DNA of 64,000 nt from Allium sativum (GCA_030737875.1 CM060912.1:126200493-126264492), one strand, 5' to 3'. Numbered from the stretch's first letter, positions 34,563-45,398 are shown. Program-made: numbers and translations. The notes: a model not told the origin generated them from the sequence alone.

Positions 34563-35159
34563 CTAATCAGTTCCATAACGGGTTAGCCAATCGTAACGAA
34601 GTTTATACGCTTCGTAGCCAACAAAATCCTCACCGTATTCGAACAAATAACGAGAATCATATGTTGCTCGATTTGTTTTAAATAGGTTTTCGTCTTCAAT
34701 TGTCTCGATAATCTTTGTGTATCGATCACAAGAATCTGCAAAATGATGATTAGCCATTTGTAGTTCAACCGATGTTCGTCTAGTCGGCCGAGAACGATGG
34801 TTGTTGTGTAGCCTCGTGATCAATTCCCATCTTTCTTCATATGTTAAACCCCCTCCACTCTGCATTACTTTCCATTCTCTTTTATCAACCACAATATAGG
34901 CATTGACGAGGGCTAGCAAATCCTTGGATGAAAATGGGGGACGTGTAGATGTCGATGCTTGACCACAATTACGAGGTCGCCTTACTGGAGCTGGACGCGT
35001 TACTGGAGCTGGACGCGTTTCTAGAGCTGGACGCGGAGCTAGAAGCACCCGATGCTGGACCTGCAAAGGAACTTCGTCAATTTGCGTATCAGGAACTTCG
35101 TCAATTTGCGTTTCTGGATATGACCATACACTATAGATGAATACGACCATACCATCCAT
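34563..35159 (-). CDS. Unrecognised 198-residue protein, shared by both Harbinger elements
   Basis: I do not recognise the family. The N-terminal half is low complexity: DTQIDEVP repeats, then Ala/Pro/Arg repeats (RPAPVTRPAPVRRP). The C-terminal half looks globular and is well conserved with the broken copy at 40411-40830: VDKRE, MQ.GGGLT.EE, ITRLHNNHR, a Cys-x-Arg-Tyr helix, TIEDENLFKTNRATYDSRY and EAYKLRYDWLTR. Charged and aromatic spacing suggests a helical domain; a DNA-binding or adaptor role is only a guess. It starts about 540 bp from the transposase ATG and is divergently oriented, so the two share an upstream region with a 129-bp tandem repeat. Confidence 0.68.
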   Translation of the reverse strand: MDGMVVFIYSVWSYPETQIDEVPDTQIDEVPLQVQHRVLLAPRPALETRPAPVTRPAPVRRPRNCGQASTSTRPPFSSKDLLALVNAYIVVDKREWKVMQSGGGLTYEERWELITRLHNNHRSRPTRRTSVELQMANHHFADSCDRYTKIIETIEDENLFKTNRATYDSRYLFEYGEDFVGYEAYKLRYDWLTRYGTD

Positions 35160-35173
35160 GGCTTCATTCCCAC

Positions 35174-35590
35174 ATGGCTACAGTTCACGAATATGACCAT
35201 TCACAAGACAGCCATTATTTATGACCATTCATAACATGGCTACAGTCTCACCATGTACACTGTACACTAACACACTAACATGGAGCATACAAAAAATTCA
35301 TCATGGCTACAGTTCACAAATATGACCATTCACAAGACAGCCATTATTTCTGACCATTCATAACATGGCTACAGTCTCACCATGTACACTGTACACTGAC
35401 ACACTAACATGGAGCATACAAACAATTCATCATGGCTACAGTTCACAAATATGACCATTCACAAGACAGCCATTATTTCTGACCATTCATAACATGGCTA
35501 CAGTCTCACCATGTACACTGTACACTGACACACTAACATGGAGCATACAAACAATTCATCATGGCTACAGTCACATGGGATTGGAAAAGT
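35174..35590 (+). repeat. 129-bp tandem repeat in the divergent promoter region
   Basis: Three near-identical copies (starting 35174, 35303 and 35432) and a partial fourth at 35561. Each has ATGGCTACAGTTCAC.AATATG, two GACCATTCA motifs, and a CACCATGTACACTGTACACT stretch with the palindrome GTACACTGTAC-like core. It sits between the unknown gene (minus) and the transposase gene (plus), so it is a natural candidate for regulation or transposase/Myb binding. Confidence 0.85.
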
Positions 35591-35702
35591 GATTGATTAG
35601 TCCAAGCGCTTCCATGGTATACATATACTGGTTGGACAGTAAGGTTCACAACCACATTTCAAACTCTACATTTTACATTCACAACTTATAACTTTCAAAA
35701 TA

Positions 35703-37013
35703 ATGTCTGGTCATTTACTGAAAGCAATAATGTTATGTGATAGCGACTCTGAAAACGAAGCGTACGCTTCAGCTCAACAGCAAGAAGAAGAGGAACTAAT
35801 ACAAATCTACCATGAAGCGTACGGATCCACTAGCGGACAACACGGTGGCTCAACAGTGGGACGAAGATACTTTCACCGGGATCATGCGGCATTTCATAAA
35901 ACACTAATAAAAGATTATTTTGCTTCAGATCCAACTTACGGCCCATCCATTTTCCGCAGACGATTTAGAATGAGTCGACCTTTATTTGTAAGAATTCTTA
36001 AAAGTATTCAGTTGAATAATAAATACTTCGTTTTTAAGCAGGACGCTGCAAAAAAACAAGGATTGAGTGGGCATCAAAAGATGACCGCAACTTTGAGGAT
36101 GTTAGCGTACGGCACGCCCGCCGACGCTCTAGATGACGCTTATCGTATTGCTGAGAGTACCGCATTGGAAAATCTAGATCATTTCTGTCAATCAGTGGTG
36201 GACATTTACGGGGATGAATACCTCCGTACTCCCAACGAAGCAGACGTTGCTAGATTGCGTGAAATGCACGAAAATCGCGGCTGGCCTGGGATGTTAGGGA
36301 GTCTAGATTGTATGCATTGGGAGTGGAAGAACTGTCCTAAAGCTTTCCATGGAGCGTATAATGGTAAAGAAAAAAAACCAACAATCATCTTAGAAGCTGT
36401 TGCATCTCATGATCTGTGGATATGGCATGCGTTTTTTGGAATGCCTGGTTCACTTAACGACCTCAATGTTATTGAGCGATCACATTTGTTTAGCGATTTG
36501 GCGCAGGGTAAATCAACTCCTGTATCATTTACAATTGGGCACAACACATACGAGCACGGTTACTATTTAGGAGATGGAATTTATCCTAAATGGAGCACGA
36601 TTGTGAAGACATTTTCAAATCCACTAACTCCGAAGCAGAAAAAGTTTGCTAGTATGCAGGAGGGGCAAAGGAAAGATGTTGAGCGAGCTTTTGGGGTTCT
36701 TCAATCGAGATTCGCAATGGTTAGTAATCCTTGTAGGTTATGGAAGCGGTCGAAAATGTCTAAAATTATGTTCTGTTGTATCATTCTGCATAACATGATA
36801 ATTGAAGATGAACGAGAGATGGTTTACCCAGATTACGAGTACGAAGGATCTAGACAACCCCCTCAGATATTCCGAATTTCCGATGAACCAATTCACGGAC
36901 AGTACGATATGTTTAACGCCGATAAACATGAAATATATCATAATGCGGCACTTCACAATCGGCTTCAAAAAGATCTAATGGATCACATTTGGAACTCTTA
37001 TGGCAATCAGTAG
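35703..37013 (+). CDS. PIF/Harbinger DDE transposase (nuclease), intact
   Basis: 436 residues, uninterrupted. The N-terminus is acidic; a helical region follows (FRRRFRMSRPLFVRILKSIQ; a GLSGHQKMTATLRMLAYGTP segment). The DDE nuclease has the first Asp in GMLGSLDCMHWEWKNCP, the second in YYLGDGIYPKWSTIVK, and the Glu in GQRKDVERAFGVLQSRF, then the CCIILHNMIIEDE helix. This is the family pattern (Harbinger transposase-derived nuclease, HARBI1 relatives). It cuts at the terminal repeats and makes TWA duplications, and normally needs a Myb/SANT partner for nuclear entry and binding. That partner is the next gene, convergent with this one. No lesion is visible. Length is normal for the family. Confidence 0.95.
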   Translation: MSGHLLKAIMLCDSDSENEAYASAQQQEEEELIQIYHEAYGSTSGQHGGSTVGRRYFHRDHAAFHKTLIKDYFASDPTYGPSIFRRRFRMSRPLFVRILKSIQLNNKYFVFKQDAAKKQGLSGHQKMTATLRMLAYGTPADALDDAYRIAESTALENLDHFCQSVVDIYGDEYLRTPNEADVARLREMHENRGWPGMLGSLDCMHWEWKNCPKAFHGAYNGKEKKPTIILEAVASHDLWIWHAFFGMPGSLNDLNVIERSHLFSDLAQGKSTPVSFTIGHNTYEHGYYLGDGIYPKWSTIVKTFSNPLTPKQKKFASMQEGQRKDVERAFGVLQSRFAMVSNPCRLWKRSKMSKIMFCCIILHNMIIEDEREMVYPDYEYEGSRQPPQIFRISDEPIHGQYDMFNADKHEIYHNAALHNRLQKDLMDHIWNSYGNQ

Positions 37014-37264
37014 ATTAAATTTCATAAGCTTTGTTTTATTAAGTTTATTTGCTTTGTAATCTGTACAATTTATGTTATGTAGTATGTTGAATTGTTTTAA
37101 TGTGGTACTTATTAGTTGATACATATATACGGACATAAACAAAATAGAATATCACTACTTAATTCATACTATAAAACGCTACTTAATTCGATACAATAAA
37201 GGTTGTGCATGAATTCATAAGTCAAATACAGTATAAATGGGAATACACCACTACCTAAACTAAA

Positions 37265-38328
37265 TTACATACGTCTTGATCCGGCCCGACTATCAACAAT
37301 ACGCTGTTTGTAATCCATCCAGTACTGCTTAGATAGTGGATCCATTCCCGTAACATCCTTTTCCATTACCATACTCTCTTGTTGTTCGCGCTCCAACTCG
37401 AACCTACCCCGTTCAATCTCGGTCAACTGTTTTAATATCTCCAGTTTTTCTGAACTATTTCGTAGACGATCTTCATTTTCTTTCGCATGTTTCTCGTAGA
37501 TCTGGGCCAAACGAGAATCAAGCTGGGTTTGAACAGCATTTTTCCTTTTCGCAGCATGTTGACCTATTGGTCTAGCATCTTCATCAATTTGGGGGTTTTC
37601 TTCTGCACCCTCGTTAGAATCGTGTTGTGAAGAATCTCCTGGACTTGAAGTATACGAATTTCGGTTTGTCCTTTTCTTCTCTTTACCCTTTGATTGAACA
37701 TCTCTTAAGCTCTTCGCATTACAAGAACTCCATTTGGGATTACTAACGAGTACGTCATAACAATTAGCAAACTGGTAGTAATGAGGTTTTTTTATACCAT
37801 TTTCTCTTGGAAATAATTTCAAGAATTGATCGTTCGCCATTCGCTTCTGAAAATGATAACGTAATAACTGTTTGTATACATTCATGTTATAGAAATGGAA
37901 AAATTATTTAACCAAATTATGGTTTTCAAGATTATTACCAGTTCGGCTTCGCCTCCCATTCCACTAGGGTTCGCAGTTCGGATTTTGTGAACTTGAGACT
38001 CAAAGAATTGGGTTTGTCGATTAATCTTTCCAAATCGACCAGTAAGTGCAGAGATTGATCTCGTCTTGGATACGTGTTTCATGTTGTACGCAGCCGTAAC
38101 TTTACCCCAGAATATCTCACTGCTTTGGTCATTTCCATTCGCCGAGTCGTTAGAAAAGTGGCAGTATATATAGCAGAGATCTTTATCTTCGTCTGCAGTC
38201 CAAGGAGCAGATGAATGAAACGATATCGGAGGAGCAGAACGAGGGATAAAATCCTCGACTGGTTGAGAATCGATATCCCAAGTATTCGAATTCATCGCTT
38301 CGTTGTACGAGTTGAATGGAAATGACAT
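37265..38328 (-). CDS. Harbinger Myb/SANT-like partner protein, two exons
   Basis: Exon 1 runs from the ATG at 38328 down to 37939; the intron 37938-37847 (CTG|GTAATA..TTTTCAG|AAG, phase 0) leads to exon 2 at 37846-37265. I chose 38328 because the outer copy starts at the equivalent point. Exon 1 has the Myb/SANT trihelix-like domain: APWTADEDKDLCYIYCHFS, GNDQSSEIFWGKV, SISALTGRFGKINRQTQFFE. Exon 2 opens KRMANDQFLKLFPRENGIKK and continues through a Ser-rich linker, a charged coiled coil (LEILKQLTEIERGRFELERE) and a conserved end, KDVTGMDPLSKQYWMDYKQR. This resembles the NAM-associated C-terminal region. It is the DNA-binding second protein of plant Harbinger elements. Confidence 0.88.
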
Positions 38329-38399
38329 ATCTTGCTGCTTACGATTATGGGTGGAAGTAAATAAATCTGTGTGTCTTTCAAAGTGATATTCATACATGA

Positions 38400-38781
38400 A
38401 TATATAGAAGAAATATGACCGTTTATAGCCGTTGTGGTTTAAAATATGACCGTTTATAGCTGTTGCAATTCGAAAAAACGACCGTTGGAGGGGTAAGATG
38501 ACCGGGGGAAGGGGGTTGGATCCTGGCGCCTGTTGTACAGGCGCCAGGATCCTGGCGCCTACACTGTATGCACCAGCTTCTGGCGCCTACACTGTAGGCG
38601 CCAGCTTCTGGCGCCTACACTATAGGCGCCTGGATCCTGGCGCCTGTACAACAGGCGCCAGGATCCGATTCAGGATCCTGAACTGGATCCTGAATCGGGG
38701 CCTTCATATTAAGGCGTAATTGCACCACTGGGTGCAATTACCTTAATATTCAGCCCTGAATGGTCACCACTGGAGATGCTT
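38400..38781 (-). repeat. Right end of the inner Harbinger: direct repeats, hairpin chain, terminal repeat
   Basis: Two direct repeats of ATATGACCGTTTATAGC (around 38415 and 38447) and a CGACCGTTGG carry CCGTT, a Myb-type core. From 38521 to 38666 comes a run of hairpins with CTGGCGCCT.. stems: CCTGGCGCCTGT-TGT-ACAGGCGCCAGG, CTGGCGCCTAC-ACT-GTAGGCGCCAG, and CCTGGCGCCTGT-ACA-ACAGGCGCCAGG. The terminal repeat (CCACTGGAGATGCTT) ends at 38781. Confidence 0.75.
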
Positions 38782-38786
38782 TAACA

Positions 38787-38875
38787 AGTATCACGATACT
38801 GAATATTACGACAAATATTCAGGGACCAATTCAGAATCATGAATTGGTCCGGCGAGCCGACTTTATCGGCTCGCC
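38787..38875 (+). repeat. Back-to-back perfect hairpins near the left end of the outer Harbinger
   Basis: Four hairpins with virtually no spacing: AGTATC-AC-GATACT (38787-38800), CTGAATATT-ACGACA-AATATTCAG (38799-38822), GGACCAATTC-AGAATCAT-GAATTGGTCC (38823-38850), GGCGAGCCGA-CTTTA-TCGGCTCGCC (38851-38875). The last is almost the same as one near the right end at 53627-53649, linking the two ends of one element. Confidence 0.85.
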
Positions 38876-39069
38876 AATCCCCCAACCCAACGGCTCTTCC
38901 CCAGCGTCTATTTTCTCTTCTTGTTTTACGTCCAAACGGCCATAAAACGATTAAAACTTTTCTAACGACTATATTTTCAGTTATAAAATGGTTACATTTC
39001 ACCTTTGTACATCACAGCATATTCACAATTTCTTTCTACATCTCTTTGCTCTGAACAAACTCTTGCTAT

Positions 39070-40174
39070 ATGATTTCTTCACCATTTGGCGAATTTTCAC
39101 ATCCGACGATAGATGGAAGCCAGTTTTCCCAAAGCAACACGAGCAATATATTTGAAACTACGTTAAGCAAGCAAGGAACCAGTCCGTGGATAGACCAAGA
39201 GGACATTGATCTATGCAACAACTATTGTCATTTTTCGCAAGTCTCGGCAACGGGGAACGACCAAACAGCCGTCACGTTTTGGAAAAAGGTTAAGAACGCC
39301 TTCGTTCAGAAGCACCCAGAATGCCTAAGGACGTTATCGGCGATTCATGGCCGTTTTGGGAAAATAAGCCGTCAAACCCAATATTATGAGTCACAAGTGT
39401 ACAAATCAAATATACGAATCCAAGCGGCATGGGGGGAGGAGATAATCTGATATGTTTTTATTTGTACTTACGTTAGTGGTTGTTAGCATGTTTTTTTGAA
39501 ACAATTTTTTATGGTAATTAGAAACGACTAGCAAACGAGGAGTTCAAGAAGCTTTTTCCTAGAGAAAATGGGATGAAAAGGCCACACTATTACCAGTTTA
39601 TGCATTGTTATGATCTGCTTACTAGTCAACCAAAGTGGCACACAGGACTTGCTAAGAGCCTCCGCGATGTTCAAAGTGCTAGCAAGAGCAAGAAAAAAGT
39701 TCAAAATCTGGGTATTCTTCTAGTCCAAGCGGGTCAACCGCCAATATTTCTAAATGTGCAGGGGAAAACCTACTTGATGAGTTCAATGCCACGATTGACG
39801 AAGATTTTAGACCTGAGGGAGCCAAAGCGGCAAAAAGAAGGGGCAAAGCAACGGTTGAGCTTGAAGCAAAAGTGAACGCATGCCACGAAGAACACAGTCG
39901 TAGAGCGGAAAAAAGACTTGTAGAAGCTAAGGAAAGAACAGAAGTTTTGAAAAAGATTGCTGATCTGGAAGAGAAGAAGCTACAAATTATTTCGGATGAC
40001 TTAGCGCATAAGAAAGAGCAAGATGCGTATAAGAAAGAGCAAGATGCATATAAGAAAGAACAAGAAGAAAAAGCTATCATGGACAAAGATGCGACTGGAA
40101 TGTCTGAGTTAGAGATGGAATTTTGGATGGGGATGAAACGTCGTATTGTAACATCAAGGTTTCCGCAGTTATAA
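39070..40174 (+). pseudogene. Myb/SANT-like partner gene of the outer Harbinger, broken
   Basis: Same two-exon gene as 37265-38328. Exon 1 (from 39070) has SPWIDQEDIDLCNNYCHFS, TAVTFWKKVKNAF and TLSAIHGRFGKISRQTQYYE. A frame lesion follows near 39405-39415, and the expected donor after the CTG at about 39450 reads AT instead of GT. Exon 2 begins after the AG at 39521 (KRLANEEFKKLFPRENGMKR), changes frame in an A-rich run near 39688-39700, and ends with coiled coil, three KKEQDAY-type repeats and DKDATGMSELEMEFWMGMKR at 40174. With three lesions it cannot make a normal protein. Confidence 0.85.
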
Positions 40175-40410
40175 GTAGATCACTGACCACTATATGTATT
40201 AGTAGTTGTTCGTATTATGTTGATGTAGTAACGTTTTATTTCCTATTGTAGAAAACAGTTTCTTATTAATGAAATGTGTGCTTTATTTATTTTGCTGTTG
40301 GTGTCTTAATCTGATCATTTTATACCATTAGTAAAAAATTAGAAGAACTTCATACTTTTTTCAAAGGATCATCAAATAAACGAAAGATACAACAACAAGT
40401 AAACGACGGA
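40175..40410. other. Short gap between convergent Myb and unknown genes
   Basis: 3' flanks only. In the inner element a transposase gene lies next to the Myb gene at the corresponding side; none is present here, and no transposase fragment is visible. Confidence 0.5.
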
Positions 40411-40752
40411 TCATCGGGTTAGCCAGCTACAACGTAGTTTATACGCCTCATGGCCAACAAATTCCGTGCCGTACTCTACAAAGTAACGAGAATCAAAAGT
40501 TGCCCTATTCGTTTTAAATATGTTTTCATCTTCAACTGTTTGCATAATCTTCTGGTATCGTTCACAAGCTTCAACGAACCTCCGATGAGCTATATGAATT
40601 TCAGCGGATGTTCGTGTAGTAGTGCATGTACGATGGTTGTTATGTAATCTTGTTATTATGGACCAAAATTCTTCATGGGTAAGTCCTCCTCCATTTTGCA
40701 TCAGTATCAGATCTCTTTTATCAACTTCGATATAGGATTTCATGAGTATAAG
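40411..40752 (-). pseudogene. Unknown Harbinger gene, 3' part, split by a gypsy insertion
   Basis: Homologue of 34563-35159: YIEVDKRDLILMQNGGGLTH, ITRLHNNHR, TVEDENIFKTNRATFDSRYF, HEAYKLRCSWLTR. The gene is cut at 40752 by the LTR element; the frame resumes at 50875. The conserved half is open, so the insertion is its main lesion on this side. The N-terminal Ala/Pro/Arg repeats of the inner copy are absent. Confidence 0.8.
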
Positions 40753-43700
40753 TGTAATGTCCCCGGGTTTTGAATTTTTTCTACATACACACATACATTG
40801 ACAAATTCCTAAGGCTTGGATAATATACATAAACTTTGTAGCAAAAGTATAGCTAAAACATTTAAGTAAATTTAATTTGTTAAAAGAACAAATTGATCTA
40901 GGAAGGAGATAAATCCATATGCACTTGCATTGATTAGTAAAACCTTAGTGTATTATCCATTGGAAAGCATGAACACAAGCAAGATTTTTGCGCGAGAACA
41001 ATGCATCAAAAACTAAGTGAAGTAAGTGGTTTATTCTATTTTACTTAACCATTTGAAAGTATGAACTCCAACAAAGATCCTTGCGCAAGGAAAATACAGC
41101 AAAACAAATAGAATTAATGGATAGTATTAGCACACATGTACACCTACACTAGCTAGCAAAATTTTAGTTAATCATTTAACTTTTTAAGGGATGAATTCAG
41201 CCAAGTCTTGCACAAGGAAAAAGCAAACTTTTCAGCTGAAAATAAAATGCAGTAAGTAGCTAAATACTTCTTGTAGAAGTGTGAAGAAGACAAGTGCAAT
41301 GTGACTAGTGATTAGAGCTAACAACTTAAGTATTTTAAGAGGGATTGATGGAAGGAAATATTTTCCATCATTCCTTTATCTTGCGCAGGCATTAAATATG
41401 TAATGTACTTAAAAAATAAGCTTTAGAATTTAATTTAAAACATTTTATCATGTGTAAAGTTTACTGCCAAGGGATCAAAAAAAAAAGAGGAATTTCCTAT
41501 CTTTGTTCCATCTATGTGTATGAAGGAGCTTCATACATTTTGATTACACAAAGGACCTTAACATTAAAATGTTTTGTCATGCTTGAAACCAATAGTGGAT
41601 ATAAGGACATCCACATACCCTTGTGCAGGTTTTTGAAAACAAAACTAAGCAGCAATAAAGAAACCTTCTTTTGTGTAAGACTGTATACACCAGCACATTT
41701 TCGATCAGAGAAAGAAGACCTTGTCCCATATAAGAAATGAAAGCATGATTTGTTTTATTCTTGCCTCATGCCTATAAACAGGCTGTTGTGTTATTTCCTT
41801 TTGAATCACCTAATTCAAGCTAAGCATCAAAAGGGAAACTGAAATCTTTTAACACAGTAGAGAATTTAGTGAGTAAACCTCACTATCATTATTTTATAAA
41901 TTCATGCAAGTTGATGAGAGTTTGGTTATGTTTCTATTTAGTTTACTATTGTATGTTTGCATGATTTAACCACACCTTGAACACCCCTGTTGAATGCAAC
42001 TTAAACCTGCAAATACCTTGTCATAAACCCTTACTGTGTTAACATGTTAACGAATGCTTTGATGATGAACTTATGAAAGTATTTATTCAGTTTATAAGTA
42101 GCATTGGGATAAACTATGTTTGCAAACCTTTATGTGATGAACACATGTTTTAAGTATACCCTATAATGAAAACTGTGTAAACCCAAGTGTTGTTGAATGC
42201 CATCTTTCGTAGCTATGTTAAAGATCAGACACTAGTCTTTCATACTAGTGATCCATGCGAATGTATAAACAACATAAAACGAGTATAAAAATTCATATAT
42301 TTCACTGTAAAATATATATACTGTAAGAGGAATTCAAACTAGATTTTCAACCATCATAGATTTGAATCTCAGGGGTATAGACAAGATCGAAACACAGAAA
42401 TATGATTTTAAATTAAAAAAAATCATGAATTTAGTTAAGGGGATCAAGAGAAAAAAATGTTTTAGTCGAAAAATGGAAAAGGGATCAATGGTGTTAATCT
42501 ACACAATAATAAATCGTGAAATCGAGCAGGCAGGAGCGAAATGAGTTCTATAACTCAAGAAAAATGCAAAACAATTTTTATAACGTGTCATTTTAGAGTT
42601 AGAAAGGATTTGGGGTTGGTTTCTCGTGTTCGACTGGCTCGGGTTCATACCCGAACTGCACTAGGCTAATGGCAGCGGAGGGCAACGCACCAGTGGGGAA
42701 CGGATGGGTTGGTCGTCGTCGAGGGATGGCTGGAGGCGTCAGACCTCCGGTGGCCTGAGGCGTTGGGCTGGGGGAGATTCTTGGACCGGGTTTTAACAGT
42801 CAGGATTGGCAAGGTGATCTGGCACGTAGAGTTATCGGTGATCAGGGAATGGGGCACGGTGATTGGAAGCTGGGCATTTGGGAATTGGGCACGGAAAGAG
42901 TAAATGATCGGGAATGAGCTGCTGTTGTAATCTGGAGCAAATATTCCATGCTCACACCGTAGTTTTCAAACCTGGTACCTGGCACTTTCGTTAAACCATT
43001 TTCAAAATAAGTTTTTGAACAAGTTTTTAAATTTAGAATAGTTTAATTTAAAAATAGAAAAATAAAGAAAAATAAAAATTAAATAAAAAGAGAAGTTTTA
43101 TTTAAAAGATCGTCGACTAGCAAGGCCCCTAGAAGGTTCCAGCACTGTTCATTATTATGTTTAATTAAGTTCTATGTCTTTAATGTTGTTAGTTAACTTT
43201 GTAGTAATGTTGTGTGGTTGAAGGCCCTTTTTATTATTATTAGCATGTAAGCTTCCTATTTATTGTACTCCTATGTTATGTATTGTATAAAAACTGCAGT
43301 GCTGGAATTAAGAAAAATCTGCCGCTAATCATATTATTAAGCACTTGACTTTATAAGAATATTAATATTAATCTCACAAATCATGACTTTTGAAGCTAGC
43401 GTTATGCTTAACACATGAAAGGAGAAGGTGTTGATCTAAACAAATAATATAACCAAATAACGAGACTAAAGCACTACCAGTACCACCTAGCGTAAGAGTT
43501 AACAGTAAGTCCTATCTTAAATAAAGTACTATCATTTAGAAAGCATTCTTAATTAAAAGGAAGGAAATAGCAGCATTTCATAGTGCAGAGATCGACAGTT
43601 AGAAGTCAATGGAATTGAAATTTTTAAAATTACAAAAATAGTTTATATAAATTATAAATCATTTATTTATGATAAACAAGTAAGAAAATAATTTACAAGA

Positions 43701-45209
43701 AGAACATAGATGTTAAACATTATATAAACTCAGATAACAAACGATGTAAAATACCGTGTGCGACACACACACTTTATTTGTTAAATTTTAAAAGATGTGT
43801 AAACTGGAATAAAAAGAATGTTAAGTTGAAAATTTAATACTAGTTATAAAAGACATTACATATATCGATTCGAAGAGACCGGAATAAACATTCCACTTCA
43901 ATTCGATTTCTACATTGCAAGTCAAAGATTATCAAGGATAATAAAAGACGGAGATATACAAGAATTGTTTTATAAATCCTGGGTAGAAATTTCCTAAGAT
44001 GGGTTTATAAAATAATGTCTTCGGTTTGTCCAGTCCTAGGGCAACTTGTAAGGATGAACGTCTGACAGAATACTCCTAAACTAATCACGTACATTGATCT
44101 TTTCAAACATAGTTATGAGTGGCAGAGGAATTCGTTTCTCTTGCTTTATACTTGTAATATATTTTTGAATAAGTCAATTAGTATATTAGCGGGTTTGACG
44201 ATGTGACGTTCAAAGCAAATAAAAAGCGTGTGTCAGGGTAAGTTTAGCTTCAAGCTTCACAACCAGGAAATGACAAAAATCGGGCAGGCAACATAGCTAT
44301 GTGGTAGCTCCCATTAGGGTGTACTATTATTGCCTATCTAGAGATATTCCTTTTTATCAATGCTTTCCCATTCGAGAAAGGGTTGCTGTACACAACCATT
44401 GGTGATATACATTTGATACACTCAAGAGAAATGAGTGGTCGGTCATGTGTGGCCGGGTTACAAGAAGTTCTTGTTGAACCCAATGTATTCCTCTCTAGAG
44501 GCACACTATCGGAAAGTGGTTCTATACCTTGTCATAGTTGGAAATCCATTAACCATAAGCGTTAAACGGTTTTGTTTGTATAATATATACGTAGAATGTG
44601 AGATGAAAGCATTTCTACTAGATTCTAAATTATTATGAAAATCCTAGACATTATCATAATATCTGTTTAAATTAAACAAACTGTTTTGAATCTCATAAGG
44701 TAAAAACCCGTTCCGTACTTACGGCGTGGTCTTATGAGTAAATTTTTATTTCTTATCTTGTTTTAAAATCGTTTACTCACACCAGTCCCCAACTGACCCA
44801 GAGTTTATTTTTTGTGTGTTTTCCTTTAAACTCTTGGGTATTCATAACACCTGTTATGAATAGACAAGTGATCCAGGTCTTCACTTACTTTCGGAGTAGC
44901 TAGATGGGAAGGATCTAAAATGTTGGCTTATCTGTGTATAATTATCTGCAAGTGTTTTAACCATGATGTTATGTATAATTATCTGCAAGTTAGAATCACA
45001 ATGTTAAGTATGTAATTTGTGATGAAATGTATCCGTATGTATGAAGTACTCTAATGTACTTGACTTATGATATGTAATATTTTGGGTTGTTATGTTATGA
45101 TCAAGTTCCGTTGTGAGAATCTGATGTTTTCTGTAGTTTATCTTATATCTATCTTTTATTCTTATACAATGATACAACTTCCGAGGTGTTCGAAAGTTGG
45201 GTCGTTACA
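40753..45209 (+). repeat. 5' LTR of the gag-only element
   Basis: 4457 bp. A TATAAA box lies at 41773-41778 (TATAAATA at 47868-47875 in the 3' LTR). It contains about 430 bp (43111-43549) not present in the 3' LTR, and the conserved block 44380-44760 shared with 25740-26150. Confidence 0.92.
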
Positions 45210-45211
45210 GT

Positions 45212-45223
45212 TGGTATCAGAGC
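45212..45223 (+). promoter_or_regulatory. Primer binding site, initiator-Met tRNA
   Basis: TGGTATCAGAGC two bases after the LTR end (45209), the same primer site as in both chromoviruses. Confidence 0.9.
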
Positions 45224-45398
45224 TTAGGTTACTGTATACCTAGGCTTTGGGTGAGTATTGAGAGAGCGTATTTGAAATTATATATTATTATATAATATAG
45301 ATACATACTTAGGAGGGATCGACTTGAGTTATATAATAGAGTATCTTAACATCCGATCAAGATTTGATTATCAACATGTTATATTCAGGTTAGTAAGT

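Larger units (their letters stand above)
30736..38781 (+). mobile_element. Inner PIF/Harbinger transposon carrying five genes
   Basis: Ends are GGGCATCTCCAGTGGATTC.. and (reverse) AAGCATCTCCAGTGGTGACC.., followed on both sides by ATTCAGGGCTGAATATT. They are flanked by TGA and TAA, an imperfect 3-bp duplication. It contains, in order, PMD gene (+), GRF zinc-finger gene (-), an unknown gene (-), a 129-bp tandem repeat, DDE transposase (+), and Myb/SANT gene (-). Transposase and Myb/SANT are the two proteins that Harbinger elements need to move (family knowledge), and both look intact. The element is thus a candidate autonomous copy. The other three genes are not part of the standard PIF/Harbinger set. 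Confidence 0.85.

Noticed and set aside
35160..35570. Minisatellite unrelated to the element
   Set aside because: Its place exactly between two divergent genes of the Harbinger element makes it part of the element; kept as a regulatory candidate.
40175..40410. Remnant transposase of the outer Harbinger
   Set aside because: Only 236 bp, with no DDE motif in any frame; the outer element simply has no visible transposase.
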